From contig LZME01000068.1 of assembly GCA_001673575.1 (NCBI GenBank), positions 62,001 through 126,000 of the forward strand: a stretch of DNA of 64,000 bases, read 5' to 3'. How positions within the stretch are numbered: position 1 is the first letter of the stretch; each line of letters opens with the position of its first letter. The stretch comes from Mycolicibacter heraklionensis (GTDB lineage Bacteria; Actinomycetota; Actinomycetes; Mycobacteriales; Mycobacteriaceae). The position numbers and the translations under genes were made by a program. Shown here piece after piece: positions 1 through 7,985 of the stretch. A model generated the notes under the pieces. That model ran no database searches. It was not told the origin of the DNA and saw only the letters and a list, made by a program, of their open reading frames with translations.

Positions 1-566
1 GATTCTTCGAGAACGCCCTGTTCTCCGATCCCACCGACTGGACCGCGCTGACCCTGGCCGAGCGGCGAGATGCGTTGGCCCGCACCGACCGTGGCGTGTT
101 CTCGGCCCGGGTGCAGGACGCGCTGCTGGCCGACGACCGGATCCGCCATCTGCGGGGCCGGGTCGCGCACGCGGTGGCCCGCGACGGCCGAATTCGTCTG
201 ACACTGAGCACCAATCGCGGTGGTGAGAACTTCGAGACCGTGCACGGTTTCGATCTGGTGATCGACGGCTCCGGCGCCGACCCGTTGTGGTTCGTGTCGC
301 TGTTCGGCCAGGACACCTTGGACCTGCTCGAGCTGGGCTTGGGCGGACCGCTGTCCGGCGACCGGCTGGCCGAGGCGATTGGGCACGATCTGGCCGTCGC
401 CGACGTCACCCCGAAGCTCTTCCTGCCCAACCTGGCAGGGCTCACCCAGGGGCCGGGTTTTCCCAACCTGAGCTGCTTGGGACTGCTGTCCGACCGGGTG
501 CTGGGCGCCCATCTTTCTGCTGCGCCACCGATACCGAGGAGATCCGATGAGCACCAATCCCTTTGA
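1..566 (+). CDS. mbtG: MbtG, lysine/acyl-lysine N6-hydroxylase, 3' fragment
   Basis: This is the C-terminal ~188 residues of an open frame entering from the left edge (first full codon at base 3). MbtG is the FAD- and NADPH-dependent N6-monooxygenase that makes the hydroxamate groups of mycobactin. The catalytic N-terminal motifs lie outside the window. The assignment rests on the fragment (DTDRGVFS-like segment, [13 protein letters not shown], late [23 protein letters not shown]) and on mbtH following directly, the mbtG-mbtH order known in M. tuberculosis. Its stop lies 20 nt inside mbtH, so the two are translationally coupled. Iron control (IdeR) is known for the family, but the promoter is not in the window. 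Confidence 0.85.
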   Translation, partial: FFENALFSDPTDWTALTLAERRDALARTDRGVFSARVQDALLADDRIRHLRGRVAHAVARDGRIRLTLSTNRGGENFETVHGFDLVIDGSGADPLWFVSLFGQDTLDLLELGLGGPLSGDRLAEAIGHDLAVADVTPKLFLPNLAGLTQGPGFPNLSCLGLLSDRVLGAHLSAAPPIPRRSDEHQSL

Positions 567-777
567 CGATGAAAGCGGCCGCTTCTTCGTGCTGGTCAAC
601 GACGAGGAGCAGTACAGCCTGTGGCCGACGTTCGCCAATGTTCCCGACGGGTGGCGAGTGGTCTACGGGGGTGAACAGGGTGCCGATCGTGCGGCCTGTT
701 TGGAGTACGTCGAGCAGCACTGGAACGACCTGCGGCCCAAGAGTCTTCGTGATGCCATGGCGGCCGAACGGGGGTAG
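547..777 (+). CDS. mbtH: MbtH, small chaperone of mycobactin NRPS adenylation domains
   Basis: This 76-residue protein is the founding member of the MbtH-like family. These proteins bind NRPS adenylation domains and are needed for their folding or activity, here MbtB/E/F of mycobactin synthesis. The family signature is complete: [10 protein letters not shown] (residues 18-27), PxGW (33-36), the CLEYVEQHW segment and the closing DLRPKSL. The ATG at 547 follows GAGGAGA at 536-542 and lies inside the end of mbtG, so both are probably translated from one message. Length and motifs are typical. Confidence 0.96.
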   Translation: MSTNPFDDESGRFFVLVNDEEQYSLWPTFANVPDGWRVVYGGEQGADRAACLEYVEQHWNDLRPKSLRDAMAAERG

Positions 778-813
778 CCTGACTCCGGTATCCGTCGTTG
801 CAAAGGGGGACCC

Positions 814-1332
814 GTGACTGGAAGACTTCTACTTCTGAGCGCTGCGGCGCTGGCTGCGATCGGAGTGACCGGGTTGCTCGGGGGAGGCCTTGCCACCGCG
901 GAACCGGCCGCGCCGCAGGACTCTGTGGCCGCTGCACCCGTCCCGCTGGAGCCCGCTCCGGCACCGCCGGCGCCCTCGGGTGCGCCGCTGCCCACGACCG
1001 GTGAGGTGTCGGGCATGCTGACCAGGCTCAGCGACGCCGGCATCGGCTACAAGGAGAAGGCCGACCTGGTCGAGAACGGCATCACACAGCACGAGGGCCA
1101 CGGGCTCGACAGCGAGCTGCGTAAGGCTTACCGCGACGGCGAGCTGCCCTACAACTTCGACGTGATCAACGTGGTACAGACCGGCGAGGGTCAGGGGCTG
1201 GCCAACGTCACCATCTCTGGCCCCAAGATGCCTGCTCCGCAGACCATCCCGCTGCAGCTCGTCGACCAAGGTCGGTGGGTGCTGTCGCACGACTCGGCGG
1301 CACAGCTGATGCAGATCATGGCGGCCCACTAG
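814..1332 (+). CDS. cfp2: Secreted low-molecular-weight antigen CFP2/MTB12-like
   Basis: This 172-residue exported protein has a signal peptide (hydrophobic residues ~4-24, cleavage near ATAEP, residue ~29), then a Pro/Ala-rich linker to ~60, then a compact globular domain with charged helices and a final sheet segment (QLVDQGRWVLS). It matches the mycobacterial MTB12/CFP2 antigen, which lies next to mbtH in M. tuberculosis (Rv2376c), so synteny supports the call. The GTG start at 814 has AAGGGGGA just upstream. The function is unknown; family members are abundant culture-filtrate proteins and T-cell antigens. The next gene is convergent. Confidence 0.88.
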   Translation: MTGRLLLLSAAALAAIGVTGLLGGGLATAEPAAPQDSVAAAPVPLEPAPAPPAPSGAPLPTTGEVSGMLTRLSDAGIGYKEKADLVENGITQHEGHGLDSELRKAYRDGELPYNFDVINVVQTGEGQGLANVTISGPKMPAPQTIPLQLVDQGRWVLSHDSAAQLMQIMAAH

Positions 1333-1349
1333 TCCGCAGAACGGATCGG

Positions 1350-2894
1350 TCAGCGGTTGAGGCGGCCGAACATGCCTTTCTGCGACTTGTAGAGCCTGGG
1401 GAACTCGGCGAAGAGCCGGTCGTACACCTCCTGATTGGCGGCTACCGGCTCGAATACGCCGTCGAGTGGGATCAGATCGCGTAGCTCGTCGCGATGCACG
1501 TAGCCCATCCCGATCCCGGCGAATAGTGCCGCACCCCGCAACTGCGCGTTCAACGGATCGGCCACCCGTTCGCAGGTACGGCCGGTGACGTCGGCGATGA
1601 TCTGGCACCACAGGTCCGAGCGCGCCCCGCCGCCGACGATCCGGATTGGTCCGGCGTTGGGGGCGAACCGATTCACCGACTCGAGCAGCCAGCGACTGTT
1701 GTAGGCGACTCCTTCGAGCACGGCGCGCACCAGATCTGCGCGGGTGGTGGCCAGCGACAGGTTGTGGAAGCCGCCGCGGGCACGGCGGTCGTCAATGGGG
1801 GAGTGCTCGCCTTTGAGCCAGGGGGTGAAGATCACGCCGTTCGAGCCGGCCGGTGCGCCCGCCGCCACCGCGGTCAACGCGTCGTAGTCCAGGTCGTCGA
1901 ATACGGTGTCGCGCAACCATTGCAGCGCACGGCCGGCGGTGTCCTGGTTGTTGACCAGCAGATAGGACGTCGGGTCGAGGCCCGCAACGGTGGCCAGCTG
2001 GTGGAACGCATCGGTCTTCTTGAACGCCACCGGGCAGCTGATCCATGACGTGGTGGAGATGGTCAGGTGCAGTTCACCTTGGCGCACCGCACCGGAACCC
2101 ACCGCCGCGCTGTGTAGGTCCGGAGTCCCGGTAACCACTTGGGCCGCGGGCGATATGCCGAGTTCGGCGGCGACCGACGGTGCCACCGGGCCGATGATGG
2201 AGCCGGTCGGCACCAGCGGGGGCAGCTTCGCCCGGTCGACGCCGGCCAGCCGCACCAGCATGTCGTCGTAGTCGAGCACGCCCAGATTGCGGTTGTTGGT
2301 GAGCCAGCTGCCCATCATCGAGGCCCGCGATGCCGCCGCCCGTCCGGTGAAGCGCATGCCGAGGTAGTCGACCGGTTCCAGAAGCCAGCGAGTCGCCGCG
2401 AAGACCGCCGGCTCGCCGTGTTGCAGGTGCAGCATGTGCCCGACCGGATCGTCGCCGCTGGGCGAGGGGACGCCACCGTTGCGACGAAGCCAGTTGAGCA
2501 GGACCCGTGGCCGGTAGCCGGCCACGCGACCGCCGAATGCCTTGCGGCTGTAGGGCGCACCGCGGGTGTCCATCCACATGACGCAGGCGCCCACCGGACG
2601 TCCCTCGGCGTCGACCGGGATGGTGCTGGCCCATTGCCCGGTGATCGACACCCCGGCTACCTGATCGCCGCGTACTCCGCTCTCGGCCAGCCCGCGTTTG
2701 GTGGCGTCGCGGATGATCTCCCACCACAGGTCGGCGTCCTGGGTGGCGGCCCCGTCCGGCCCGTACTCGGTCGAGACCGTGATCAGGTCCGACCACAACA
2801 CGGTGCCGTCCAACGACACGAAGCCGACTTTGGGGCCACCAGTGCCGAGGTCGACGGCCAGAACGACGCGATCGATGCGCTCCGCACTGCTCAT
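1350..2894 (-). CDS. FGGY-family carbohydrate kinase (xylulokinase-like)
   Basis: This 514-residue, two-domain sugar kinase of the hexokinase/actin fold transfers phosphate from ATP to a sugar or polyol. The N-domain opens with VVLAVDLGTGGPKVGFV (phosphate-1 loop). The catalytic base region is GTPDLHSAAVG. The C-domain carries FTPWLKGEHSPIDD, a helix resembling the FGGY signature (VRAVLEGVAYNSRWLLE) and the adenosine loop IVGGGARSDLWCQII. Length fits xylulokinase/glycerol-kinase relatives, but the substrate cannot be read. The ATG at 2894 overlaps the stop of the upstream PLP enzyme (ATGA), so the two are translationally coupled. I infer that the kinase acts in the same pathway as that lyase-like enzyme. 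Confidence 0.9.
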   Translation of the reverse strand: MSSAERIDRVVLAVDLGTGGPKVGFVSLDGTVLWSDLITVSTEYGPDGAATQDADLWWEIIRDATKRGLAESGVRGDQVAGVSITGQWASTIPVDAEGRPVGACVMWMDTRGAPYSRKAFGGRVAGYRPRVLLNWLRRNGGVPSPSGDDPVGHMLHLQHGEPAVFAATRWLLEPVDYLGMRFTGRAAASRASMMGSWLTNNRNLGVLDYDDMLVRLAGVDRAKLPPLVPTGSIIGPVAPSVAAELGISPAAQVVTGTPDLHSAAVGSGAVRQGELHLTISTTSWISCPVAFKKTDAFHQLATVAGLDPTSYLLVNNQDTAGRALQWLRDTVFDDLDYDALTAVAAGAPAGSNGVIFTPWLKGEHSPIDDRRARGGFHNLSLATTRADLVRAVLEGVAYNSRWLLESVNRFAPNAGPIRIVGGGARSDLWCQIIADVTGRTCERVADPLNAQLRGAALFAGIGMGYVHRDELRDLIPLDGVFEPVAANQEVYDRLFAEFPRLYKSQKGMFGRLNR

Positions 2895-4285
2895 AGGGGC
2901 GGCAAGGACTGCTGGGTGTCGAGGATGTGTTCCATGAACCCTTCGATGAACTGAGCCGCCTCGTCGGTCATCCCGCCGGGAACGCCGCCATAGACCGCAG
3001 CGCTGACCGGCGTCTCGCCGGCGGCGGCCTTCTTCTTGGCGTACTCGACCGCGTCGTCGAGGTCGGCGGCGAACGCCTCCGCCACGCCGGGCTGGGTCTG
3101 GGGCCGGGTGACGGCCATGTGGATGGCGTTGGGGTACTGCTGGCCGTTGAAGCGCCAGCCCTTGGGCTTCATCGCGTCGGCGACGTGATAGATGTCGAAT
3201 TCGTCGGAGCGGAAGCTGAAGCAGAACGTCGGCGAGCCCAGGATCATCAGCTCGGGGTGGCTGCGCACGGCGTTTTGCATGGTGGATGCCGTCTCGAGGA
3301 TGGCCTTGGCGTAGGCCCGGTAGCCCTCCCGGCCCAGCTGCACCATCGACGCCCACGCGGCCGCGATCAGCCCACCCGAGCGGGAGCCCTCGATCCCCGG
3401 CGAGTGGTATTTACCGCCGGACCACTCCGGCAGGTAGAAGTACTGCGCGTTGCGGTAGGCCTTGTCGCGGAAGAGCAGCGTGGAGGAGCCCTTCAACGCG
3501 TAGCCGTACTTGTGGTTGTCCGCGGAGATGCTGGTGACCCCGGGCACCCGGAAATCGAACAGTGGGACGTCGTAGCCCAGCTCCTGGGCGAAGGGCAGGA
3601 CGAACCCGCCCAGACAGCCGTCGACGTGCAATCCCACCCCGCGCTGCAGGGCCAGCTGTCCCAGTTCCGGGATCGGGTCGACGGTGCCGTAGCCGTAGTT
3701 GCAGGCCGAGCCCATGATCGCGATGGTGTTCTCGTCGATGTTGTTCGCCACCCAGTCGACGTCCACCTGTGTGGTCTGCGGATCGATCGGCGCCGTGCGC
3801 AGCTCGATGCCGAACAGATGGCAGCCCTTGTCGAAGGCCGGGTGACCGGTTTCGGGCTTGATGAAATTGGGCCGGGTGATGCCCCGGTGCTTGGCGGCGT
3901 GCTCCCGGTAGGCCAGCAGCGCGTGGATGATGCTGCCGGTGCCGCCGGTGGTGACCATTCCGACCGGCTCGGTGTCGGTGATGGCCTCGGCGTGCATCAG
4001 GTCCAGGGCCATCGCGATGACTTCGCCCTCGAACTTGGTCGCCGATGGGCAGATATCGCGCTGCAACACGTTCACATGGGCGAACAGTCCGAACGCCTCG
4101 TCGAGGAATTGGTAGTGCTCGTGGTCACCGCAGTACATGGTCCCGGACACCTTGCCGGTTTCCCAGGTAGGGTCCTCGGCCTCCGCCATCTCACGCAGCT
4201 CCGCGAGCACTTCGTCACGCGGCCGGCCCTGCTCGGGCAGCGTGCGGTTGACCGTGAAGCGGTCCGTGTAGGGAAAGTCGGACAT
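2891..4285 (-). CDS. PLP-dependent group II decarboxylase/lyase, resembling sphingosine-1-phosphate lyase
   Basis: This is a 464-residue fold-type I PLP enzyme. TTGGTGSII (residues ~112-120) is the cofactor phosphate loop, HVDGCLGG (~220-227) carries the Asp that pairs with the pyridine nitrogen, and SADNHKYGYALKGSS places the Schiff-base lysine at K259. The HKYGYALKGSS, SPGIEGSRSGG and MYCGDHEHY segments recall sphingosine-1-phosphate lyases more than bacterial glutamate decarboxylase, whose lysine loop reads HKFG. Automatic annotation may still say GadB. S1P lyases split long-chain-base phosphates into phosphoethanolamine and an aldehyde. The start at 4285 has GGAGGAT upstream. It is first in an operon with the FGGY kinase. 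The true substrate is unproven. Confidence 0.85.
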   Translation of the reverse strand: MSDFPYTDRFTVNRTLPEQGRPRDEVLAELREMAEAEDPTWETGKVSGTMYCGDHEHYQFLDEAFGLFAHVNVLQRDICPSATKFEGEVIAMALDLMHAEAITDTEPVGMVTTGGTGSIIHALLAYREHAAKHRGITRPNFIKPETGHPAFDKGCHLFGIELRTAPIDPQTTQVDVDWVANNIDENTIAIMGSACNYGYGTVDPIPELGQLALQRGVGLHVDGCLGGFVLPFAQELGYDVPLFDFRVPGVTSISADNHKYGYALKGSSTLLFRDKAYRNAQYFYLPEWSGGKYHSPGIEGSRSGGLIAAAWASMVQLGREGYRAYAKAILETASTMQNAVRSHPELMILGSPTFCFSFRSDEFDIYHVADAMKPKGWRFNGQQYPNAIHMAVTRPQTQPGVAEAFAADLDDAVEYAKKKAAAGETPVSAAVYGGVPGGMTDEAAQFIEGFMEHILDTQQSLPPL

Positions 4286-4647
4286 GGTGAGAGCAGATCC
4301 TCCATCTGGGGAGCCTTCGGGATCAGCAACCCCGAGGGATCATTGTGTTGTTGTTCGCACGCGCAACAGCAGAGCTAACCACGTTAGAGCGACGTGGCGT
4401 CACATCACGTAGTGGACGCTGCGTCGTTATCACGCCGACTGCCCCGCCGCCGGCCGCAGTGAAATGCCTGAATTCATGATCTCCTGCGCGTCTGAATGTT
4501 GGCTGCGGGGATAGCAAGAATTGCCGCCACATTTTTCTCAATGGCCGCGGGCCAATAATGTCAAATGGCAGACGAGAATTCCAACACCAAAAATGACCAG
4601 CATTCACAAATTTTTGTTGTTAATCGGATGCGCGGGACGCTGCCCTG
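4286..4647. other. 362-bp intergenic region upstream of the lyase-kinase operon
   Basis: I see no credible gene here; the small open frame on the minus strand lacks codon-use or homology support. The stretch is less GC-rich than its neighbours. It holds the ribosome site of the lyase gene (GGAGGAT, minus strand), an imperfect hairpin around 4313-4336 (CCTTCGGG facing CCCCGAGGG) and the palindrome listed at 4379-4397. It should contain the promoter of the lyase-kinase operon and the 3' end of the hisN-like transcript. Confidence 0.6.
4379..4397. promoter_or_regulatory. Palindrome CCACGT-N7-ACGTGG, candidate operator
   Basis: A perfect 6-bp inverted repeat with a 7-nt spacer lies about 95-110 bp upstream of the PLP-lyase start, where a regulator of the lyase-kinase operon could bind. 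No regulator is assigned. It could also be chance. Confidence 0.3.
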
Positions 4648-5448
4648 CTAGGCCATGCCCAGGCTGTCCAGCACCGCCGCGTGCAACGCTGCGTTGGTAG
4701 CCACTGCGCTGCCGCCGTGGGGACCGGCGGTGCCGTTGAGGTCGGTGAAGGTGCCACCGGCCTCGCGGACGAGGATGTCCAGGGCGGCCATATCCCACAG
4801 TGACAACGAGGGTTCGATAACGATGTCGAGTGCGCCCTCGGCCAGTAGGCAATGGGCCCAGAAGTCGCCGTAGCTGCGCGTTCGCCATACGGCGTCGGTC
4901 AGATCCAGGAACCGTTGACGCAGTCCCAGGTGCGACCACTGCGTGAGTCCGGCGAACGACAGGCTCGCCGAACCGAGGTCGGCCACCGCGGAGACCGACA
5001 GCCGGCGCGGCGCTGCACCGCCGACCGCGGCGAAAGCGCCCAGGCCGTCCCCGGCCCACCACCGCCTGCCCAACGCGGGGGCGCTGATCGCACCGAGGCG
5101 CGGCACGCCGTCGTCGAGCAGGGCGATCAAGGTGGCCCACACCGGCACACCGCGTACGAAGTTCTTGGTTCCATCGATCGGGTCGATGACCCACTGGCGG
5201 CCGCTGAAGGTCGCGCTGCCGCCGAACTCCTCGCCCAGCACGTCGTCATCGGGCCGATCGCGCGCCAGCACGTCGCGCAGTGCGACCTCCACCGCACGGT
5301 CGGCGTCGGTGACCGGAGTGAGGTCCGGCTTCGTATCGACCCGCAGGTCCAGTGCCCCGAATCGGTCCATCGTCATGGCGTCGGCCAGGTCCGCCAGGCC
5401 CAGCGCAAGGGTCAGATCGTCATCGATGGATTCCGCGGCAATTCCCAC
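4648..5448 (-). CDS. hisN: Inositol-monophosphatase-family phosphatase, HisN (histidinol-phosphatase)-like
   Basis: This 266-residue Mg-dependent phosphatase has the IMPase motifs: GEEFGG (~72-77), DPIDGTKNF (89-97) and [15 protein letters not shown] near the C-terminus. It closely resembles, from memory, the mycobacterial histidinol-phosphatase (Rv3137), which makes histidinol from histidinol phosphate. In H37Rv that gene is not near mbtH, so the location is unusual. It may be the moved hisN or a paralogue. Its place between a sphingosine-phosphate-lyase-like gene and eutBC would also suit an amino-alcohol-phosphate phosphatase (inference). The GTG start at 5448 lacks a clear Shine-Dalgarno; TATTGT lies 9 nt upstream and could be a -10 for a nearly leaderless message. 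Confidence 0.8.
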   Translation of the reverse strand: MGIAAESIDDDLTLALGLADLADAMTMDRFGALDLRVDTKPDLTPVTDADRAVEVALRDVLARDRPDDDVLGEEFGGSATFSGRQWVIDPIDGTKNFVRGVPVWATLIALLDDGVPRLGAISAPALGRRWWAGDGLGAFAAVGGAAPRRLSVSAVADLGSASLSFAGLTQWSHLGLRQRFLDLTDAVWRTRSYGDFWAHCLLAEGALDIVIEPSLSLWDMAALDILVREAGGTFTDLNGTAGPHGGSAVATNAALHAAVLDSLGMA

Positions 5449-5465
5449 AAGTGGGGGACAATACC

Positions 5466-5582
5466 AGCGGGTTGGGATATTTCCCCGCTCGCCGACGAAA
5501 TAGCGGAATTATGGGATCGCGTCGCCGATATGCAAAACTGGGGCGCGGGTCGCATTTTTCTTCACCCGCGGCTCATATCGGC
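5466..5582 (+). promoter_or_regulatory. Structured leader/operator region upstream of eutBC
   Basis: Several inverted repeats crowd the 214 bp between hisN and eutB. AGCGGG (5466-5471) faces CCCGCT (5484-5489). GCCGATATG (5524-5532) faces CATATCGGC (5574-5582), a perfect 9-bp pair. Inside it, CGCGGGT (5544-5550) faces ACCCGCG (5564-5570), a perfect 7-bp pair around a T-rich loop. Together the last two could form one long nested RNA hairpin in the eutBC leader, or operators for a regulator. No cobalamin-riboswitch B12 box is visible. Confidence 0.45.
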
Positions 5583-5662
5583 ACGACGCCATTTCCTCAT
5601 CACGGGTGCGTGCGGCCGTCGATGCGATCAGGGAAAACCCGGGACAGCGGAAGGGGCCTGCG

Positions 5663-7075
5663 GTGACCATGTACACGCAGACGCTGGCCGGCACCACCTA
5701 CCGATTCGACGGTCTGATCGACCTGCTGGCCAAGGCCACCCCGCGCCGATCCGGTGACGAACTGGCCGGCTGCGCCGCCGCCAGCGACGCCGAACGAGCC
5801 GCCGCGCAATGGGCATTGGCCGATGTCGAGCTCGACATTTTTCTGCGGGATCTTGTCGTGCCCTACGAGACCGACGAGGTCACCCGGCTGATCATCGACC
5901 GCCACGACCGCGCGAGCTTTTCCGCCGTGTCGCATCTGACCGTCGGCGGTCTGCGGGACTGGCTGCTGGAGGTGGCGGCCACGCCGACCGCCGCCGACAC
6001 CCTGCGCCGGCTCTCGCCCGGGCTGACCCCCGAGATGGTGGCCGCGGTCAGCAAGCTCATGCGAAACCAGGACCTGATCGCGGTGGCGCGATCGGCAACG
6101 GTCACCAGCGCGTTTCGCACCACGCTGGGCTCGCCGGGCCGACTGGCGACCCGGCTGCAACCCAACCATCCGACCGACGACCCTCGGGGTGTCGCCGCCG
6201 CCACGCTTGACGGGCTGCTACACGGATGTGGCGACGCAGTGATCGGCATCAACCCCGCCACCGACTCGCCACAGGCCACCGCCGACCTGCTGTACCTGCT
6301 CGACGACATCCGGGTGCGCTACCAGATCCCGACGCAGTCCTGCGTGCTCTCGCACGTGACCACGACCATCGAGCTGATCGAGCAGGGTGTCCCGGTCGAC
6401 CTGGTGTTCCAGTCGATCGCCGGCACCGAGGGCGCCAACCGCAGCTTCGGCGTGAGCCTCGATCTGCTACGGACCGCCCACGAGGGCGGGCGTGCACTGC
6501 GGCGCGGGACCGTCGGGGACAACGTCATGTACTTCGAAACCGGCCAGGGCTCGGCGCTGAGCGCGCACGCCCACCTTGGCAGCGGACGCCGGCCGGTCGA
6601 TCAGCAGACCCTCGAAGCCCGGGCCTACGCGGTGGCCCGCGAATTCTCGCCGCTGCTGGTCAACACGGTGGTCGGGTTCATCGGACCCGAATACCTCTAC
6701 GACGGGAAGCAGATTGTCCGGGCCGGGCTGGAGGACCACTTCTGCGGCAAGCTGCTGGGCCTGCCGATGGGTGTCGACGTCTGCTACACCAATCACGCCG
6801 AGGCCGACCAGGACGACGTGGACACCCTGCTCACGCTGCTCGGCGTCGCCGGCTGCAACTTCGTGATCACGGTCCCCGGCGCCGACGACGTGATGCTGGG
6901 CTACCAGAGCATGTCCTTTCACGACGCGCTCTATGCGCGCCGCGCGCTCGGGTTGCGGCCGGCCCCCGAGTTCGAGGCGTGGCTGCAGCGCCTCGGTATC
7001 GCCGACGAATCCGGTCGGGTGCTCCCGCACGCGCTGGAGAGCTCACCGCTGCGCTCGCTGGCGGCTCCGGCATGA
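5663..7075 (+). CDS. eutB: EutB, ethanolamine ammonia-lyase large subunit
   Basis: This 470-residue catalytic subunit of the coenzyme-B12-dependent enzyme converts ethanolamine to acetaldehyde and ammonia. Family landmarks run throughout: RSGDELAG near the N-terminus, LQPNHPTDD, GDAVIGINPATDS, IPTQSCVLSHVTT, FETGQGSALSAHAHLG, VNTVVGFIGPEYLYDG, AGLEDHFCGKL, CYTNHAEADQDD. GTG at 5663 is chosen for the GGAAGGGG 6 nt upstream; ATG at 5669 is a close alternative, and an upstream in-frame start at 5606 would add a non-conserved leader. It overlaps eutC by 4 nt (ATGA). No eutA reactivase, shell protein or aldehyde dehydrogenase lies in the window, so this looks like a stand-alone nitrogen-scavenging enzyme. 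Confidence 0.95.
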   Translation: MTMYTQTLAGTTYRFDGLIDLLAKATPRRSGDELAGCAAASDAERAAAQWALADVELDIFLRDLVVPYETDEVTRLIIDRHDRASFSAVSHLTVGGLRDWLLEVAATPTAADTLRRLSPGLTPEMVAAVSKLMRNQDLIAVARSATVTSAFRTTLGSPGRLATRLQPNHPTDDPRGVAAATLDGLLHGCGDAVIGINPATDSPQATADLLYLLDDIRVRYQIPTQSCVLSHVTTTIELIEQGVPVDLVFQSIAGTEGANRSFGVSLDLLRTAHEGGRALRRGTVGDNVMYFETGQGSALSAHAHLGSGRRPVDQQTLEARAYAVAREFSPLLVNTVVGFIGPEYLYDGKQIVRAGLEDHFCGKLLGLPMGVDVCYTNHAEADQDDVDTLLTLLGVAGCNFVITVPGADDVMLGYQSMSFHDALYARRALGLRPAPEFEAWLQRLGIADESGRVLPHALESSPLRSLAAPA

Positions 7076-7974
7076 GCCTCGCTGAAGTGGATGTCTGGCA
7101 GGACTTGCGCCGCCACACCCAGGCGCGGATCGGGCTCGGCCGCTCCGGTGACGCCCAACCGACCCGTAGCGTGCTGGAGTTCCGGACGGCGCACGCGCTG
7201 GCCCGCGACGCAGTGCGCCAACCGTTTGACATCGAGCACCTGGCACAGCAGGTGGCCGCAGTGGGCCTCGGTGAACCCGTGGCGGTGACCAGCCAAGCGA
7301 GCACCCGTGAGGAATACCTGCGCCGACCCGATCTCGGCCGGCTGCCCACGGACGTGGGTGAAATCCCATGCAGTACAGCGCAGGTGGGCTTCGTGCTGTG
7401 CGACGGGCTGTCCCCGGCGGCGTTGACCGAACACGGTGTTCCGTTACTACGTGCGTTGGTCGAGGTGGTGGGCGCTCACCGCACCATCGCCGCACCGGTG
7501 ATCGCCACCGGCGCCCGGGTGGCACTCGGCGACCACATCGGCGAAGCGATGGGCGTGCAGACCCTGGTGGTGCTGATCGGTGAGCGGCCGGGATTGTCGG
7601 TGGCCAGCAGTGTCGGGCTGTACCTGACGCACCGGCCACGGCCGGGCCGCACCGACGCCGAACGCAACTGCGTGTCCAACGTGCACCCGCCGGACGGCCT
7701 CGGCTACCTCGAAGCAGCCCGCGTTATCGATGCCCTGATCACCGGCGCACGGCAGCTGGGCCGATCGGGCGTCGACTTGAAGGCGGTGTCGGTGGCTGCA
7801 CTTGACGAGCAGCTTCCACGCGGCGGTCCCAGCTTCGGCTCTCCTTCGTCGAGCCTCGCTGAACCGCCGGGTTCATGCGGCGGTCCCAGCTTCGGCTCTC
7901 CTTCGTCGAGCCTCGCTGAACCGCCGGGTTCACCGCCGGGTTCAACCACGCTCGATCAACACCCGGTGTCCTAA
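7072..7974 (+). CDS. eutC: EutC, ethanolamine ammonia-lyase small subunit, with repeat-encoded C-terminal tail
   Basis: This is the B12-binding small subunit of ethanolamine ammonia-lyase, 300 residues, coupled to eutB by an ATGA overlap. The family core is clear: DLRRHTQARIGLGRSG, VGFVLCDGLSPAAL, GARVALGDHIGEAMG, VVLIGERPGLSVASSVGLYLT, RNCVSNVHPPDGL, and ends near residue 250. The last ~50 residues are a low-complexity tail holding two copies of GGPSFGSPSSSLAEPPGS and a partial third, encoded by a 57-bp tandem DNA repeat. The tail is not part of the family fold and probably arose when a repeat element expanded across the original stop. Confidence 0.93.
   Translation: MSLAEVDVWQDLRRHTQARIGLGRSGDAQPTRSVLEFRTAHALARDAVRQPFDIEHLAQQVAAVGLGEPVAVTSQASTREEYLRRPDLGRLPTDVGEIPCSTAQVGFVLCDGLSPAALTEHGVPLLRALVEVVGAHRTIAAPVIATGARVALGDHIGEAMGVQTLVVLIGERPGLSVASSVGLYLTHRPRPGRTDAERNCVSNVHPPDGLGYLEAARVIDALITGARQLGRSGVDLKAVSVAALDEQLPRGGPSFGSPSSSLAEPPGSCGGPSFGSPSSSLAEPPGSPPGSTTLDQHPVS
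7821..7932. repeat. 57-bp tandem repeat, two copies plus a partial third, inside the 3' end of eutC
   Basis: Copy 1 spans 7821-7877 and copy 2 spans 7878-7932, identical over ~55 bp, followed by a 12-bp fragment (CCGCCGGGTTCA) of a third. Each unit begins GCGGT and ends ACCGC and contains partly complementary halves (CCCAGC against GCTG), so it can form an imperfect stem-loop like a REP-type palindromic repeat. The 57-bp period keeps the eutC frame open. Confidence 0.85.
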
Positions 7975-7985
7975 GATCGGGCACC

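Noticed and set aside
2891..4285. Naming the PLP enzyme glutamate decarboxylase (gadB)
   Set aside because: The lysine loop and N-terminal segments fit sphingosine-phosphate lyases better, and no glutamate antiporter is adjacent.
2927..4378. 483-codon plus-strand open frame opposite the PLP-lyase gene
   Set aside because: It is a GC-rich antisense shadow: the minus-strand frame has clear PLP-enzyme motifs and a ribosome site, the plus frame has neither.
4323..4607. 94-codon minus-strand open frame upstream of the PLP-lyase gene
   Set aside because: No ribosome site, no recognisable fold, overlaps the likely promoter region.
5449..5662. Cobalamin riboswitch before eutBC
   Set aside because: No B12-box-like sequence and too little room for the conserved core; only unrelated hairpins are visible.
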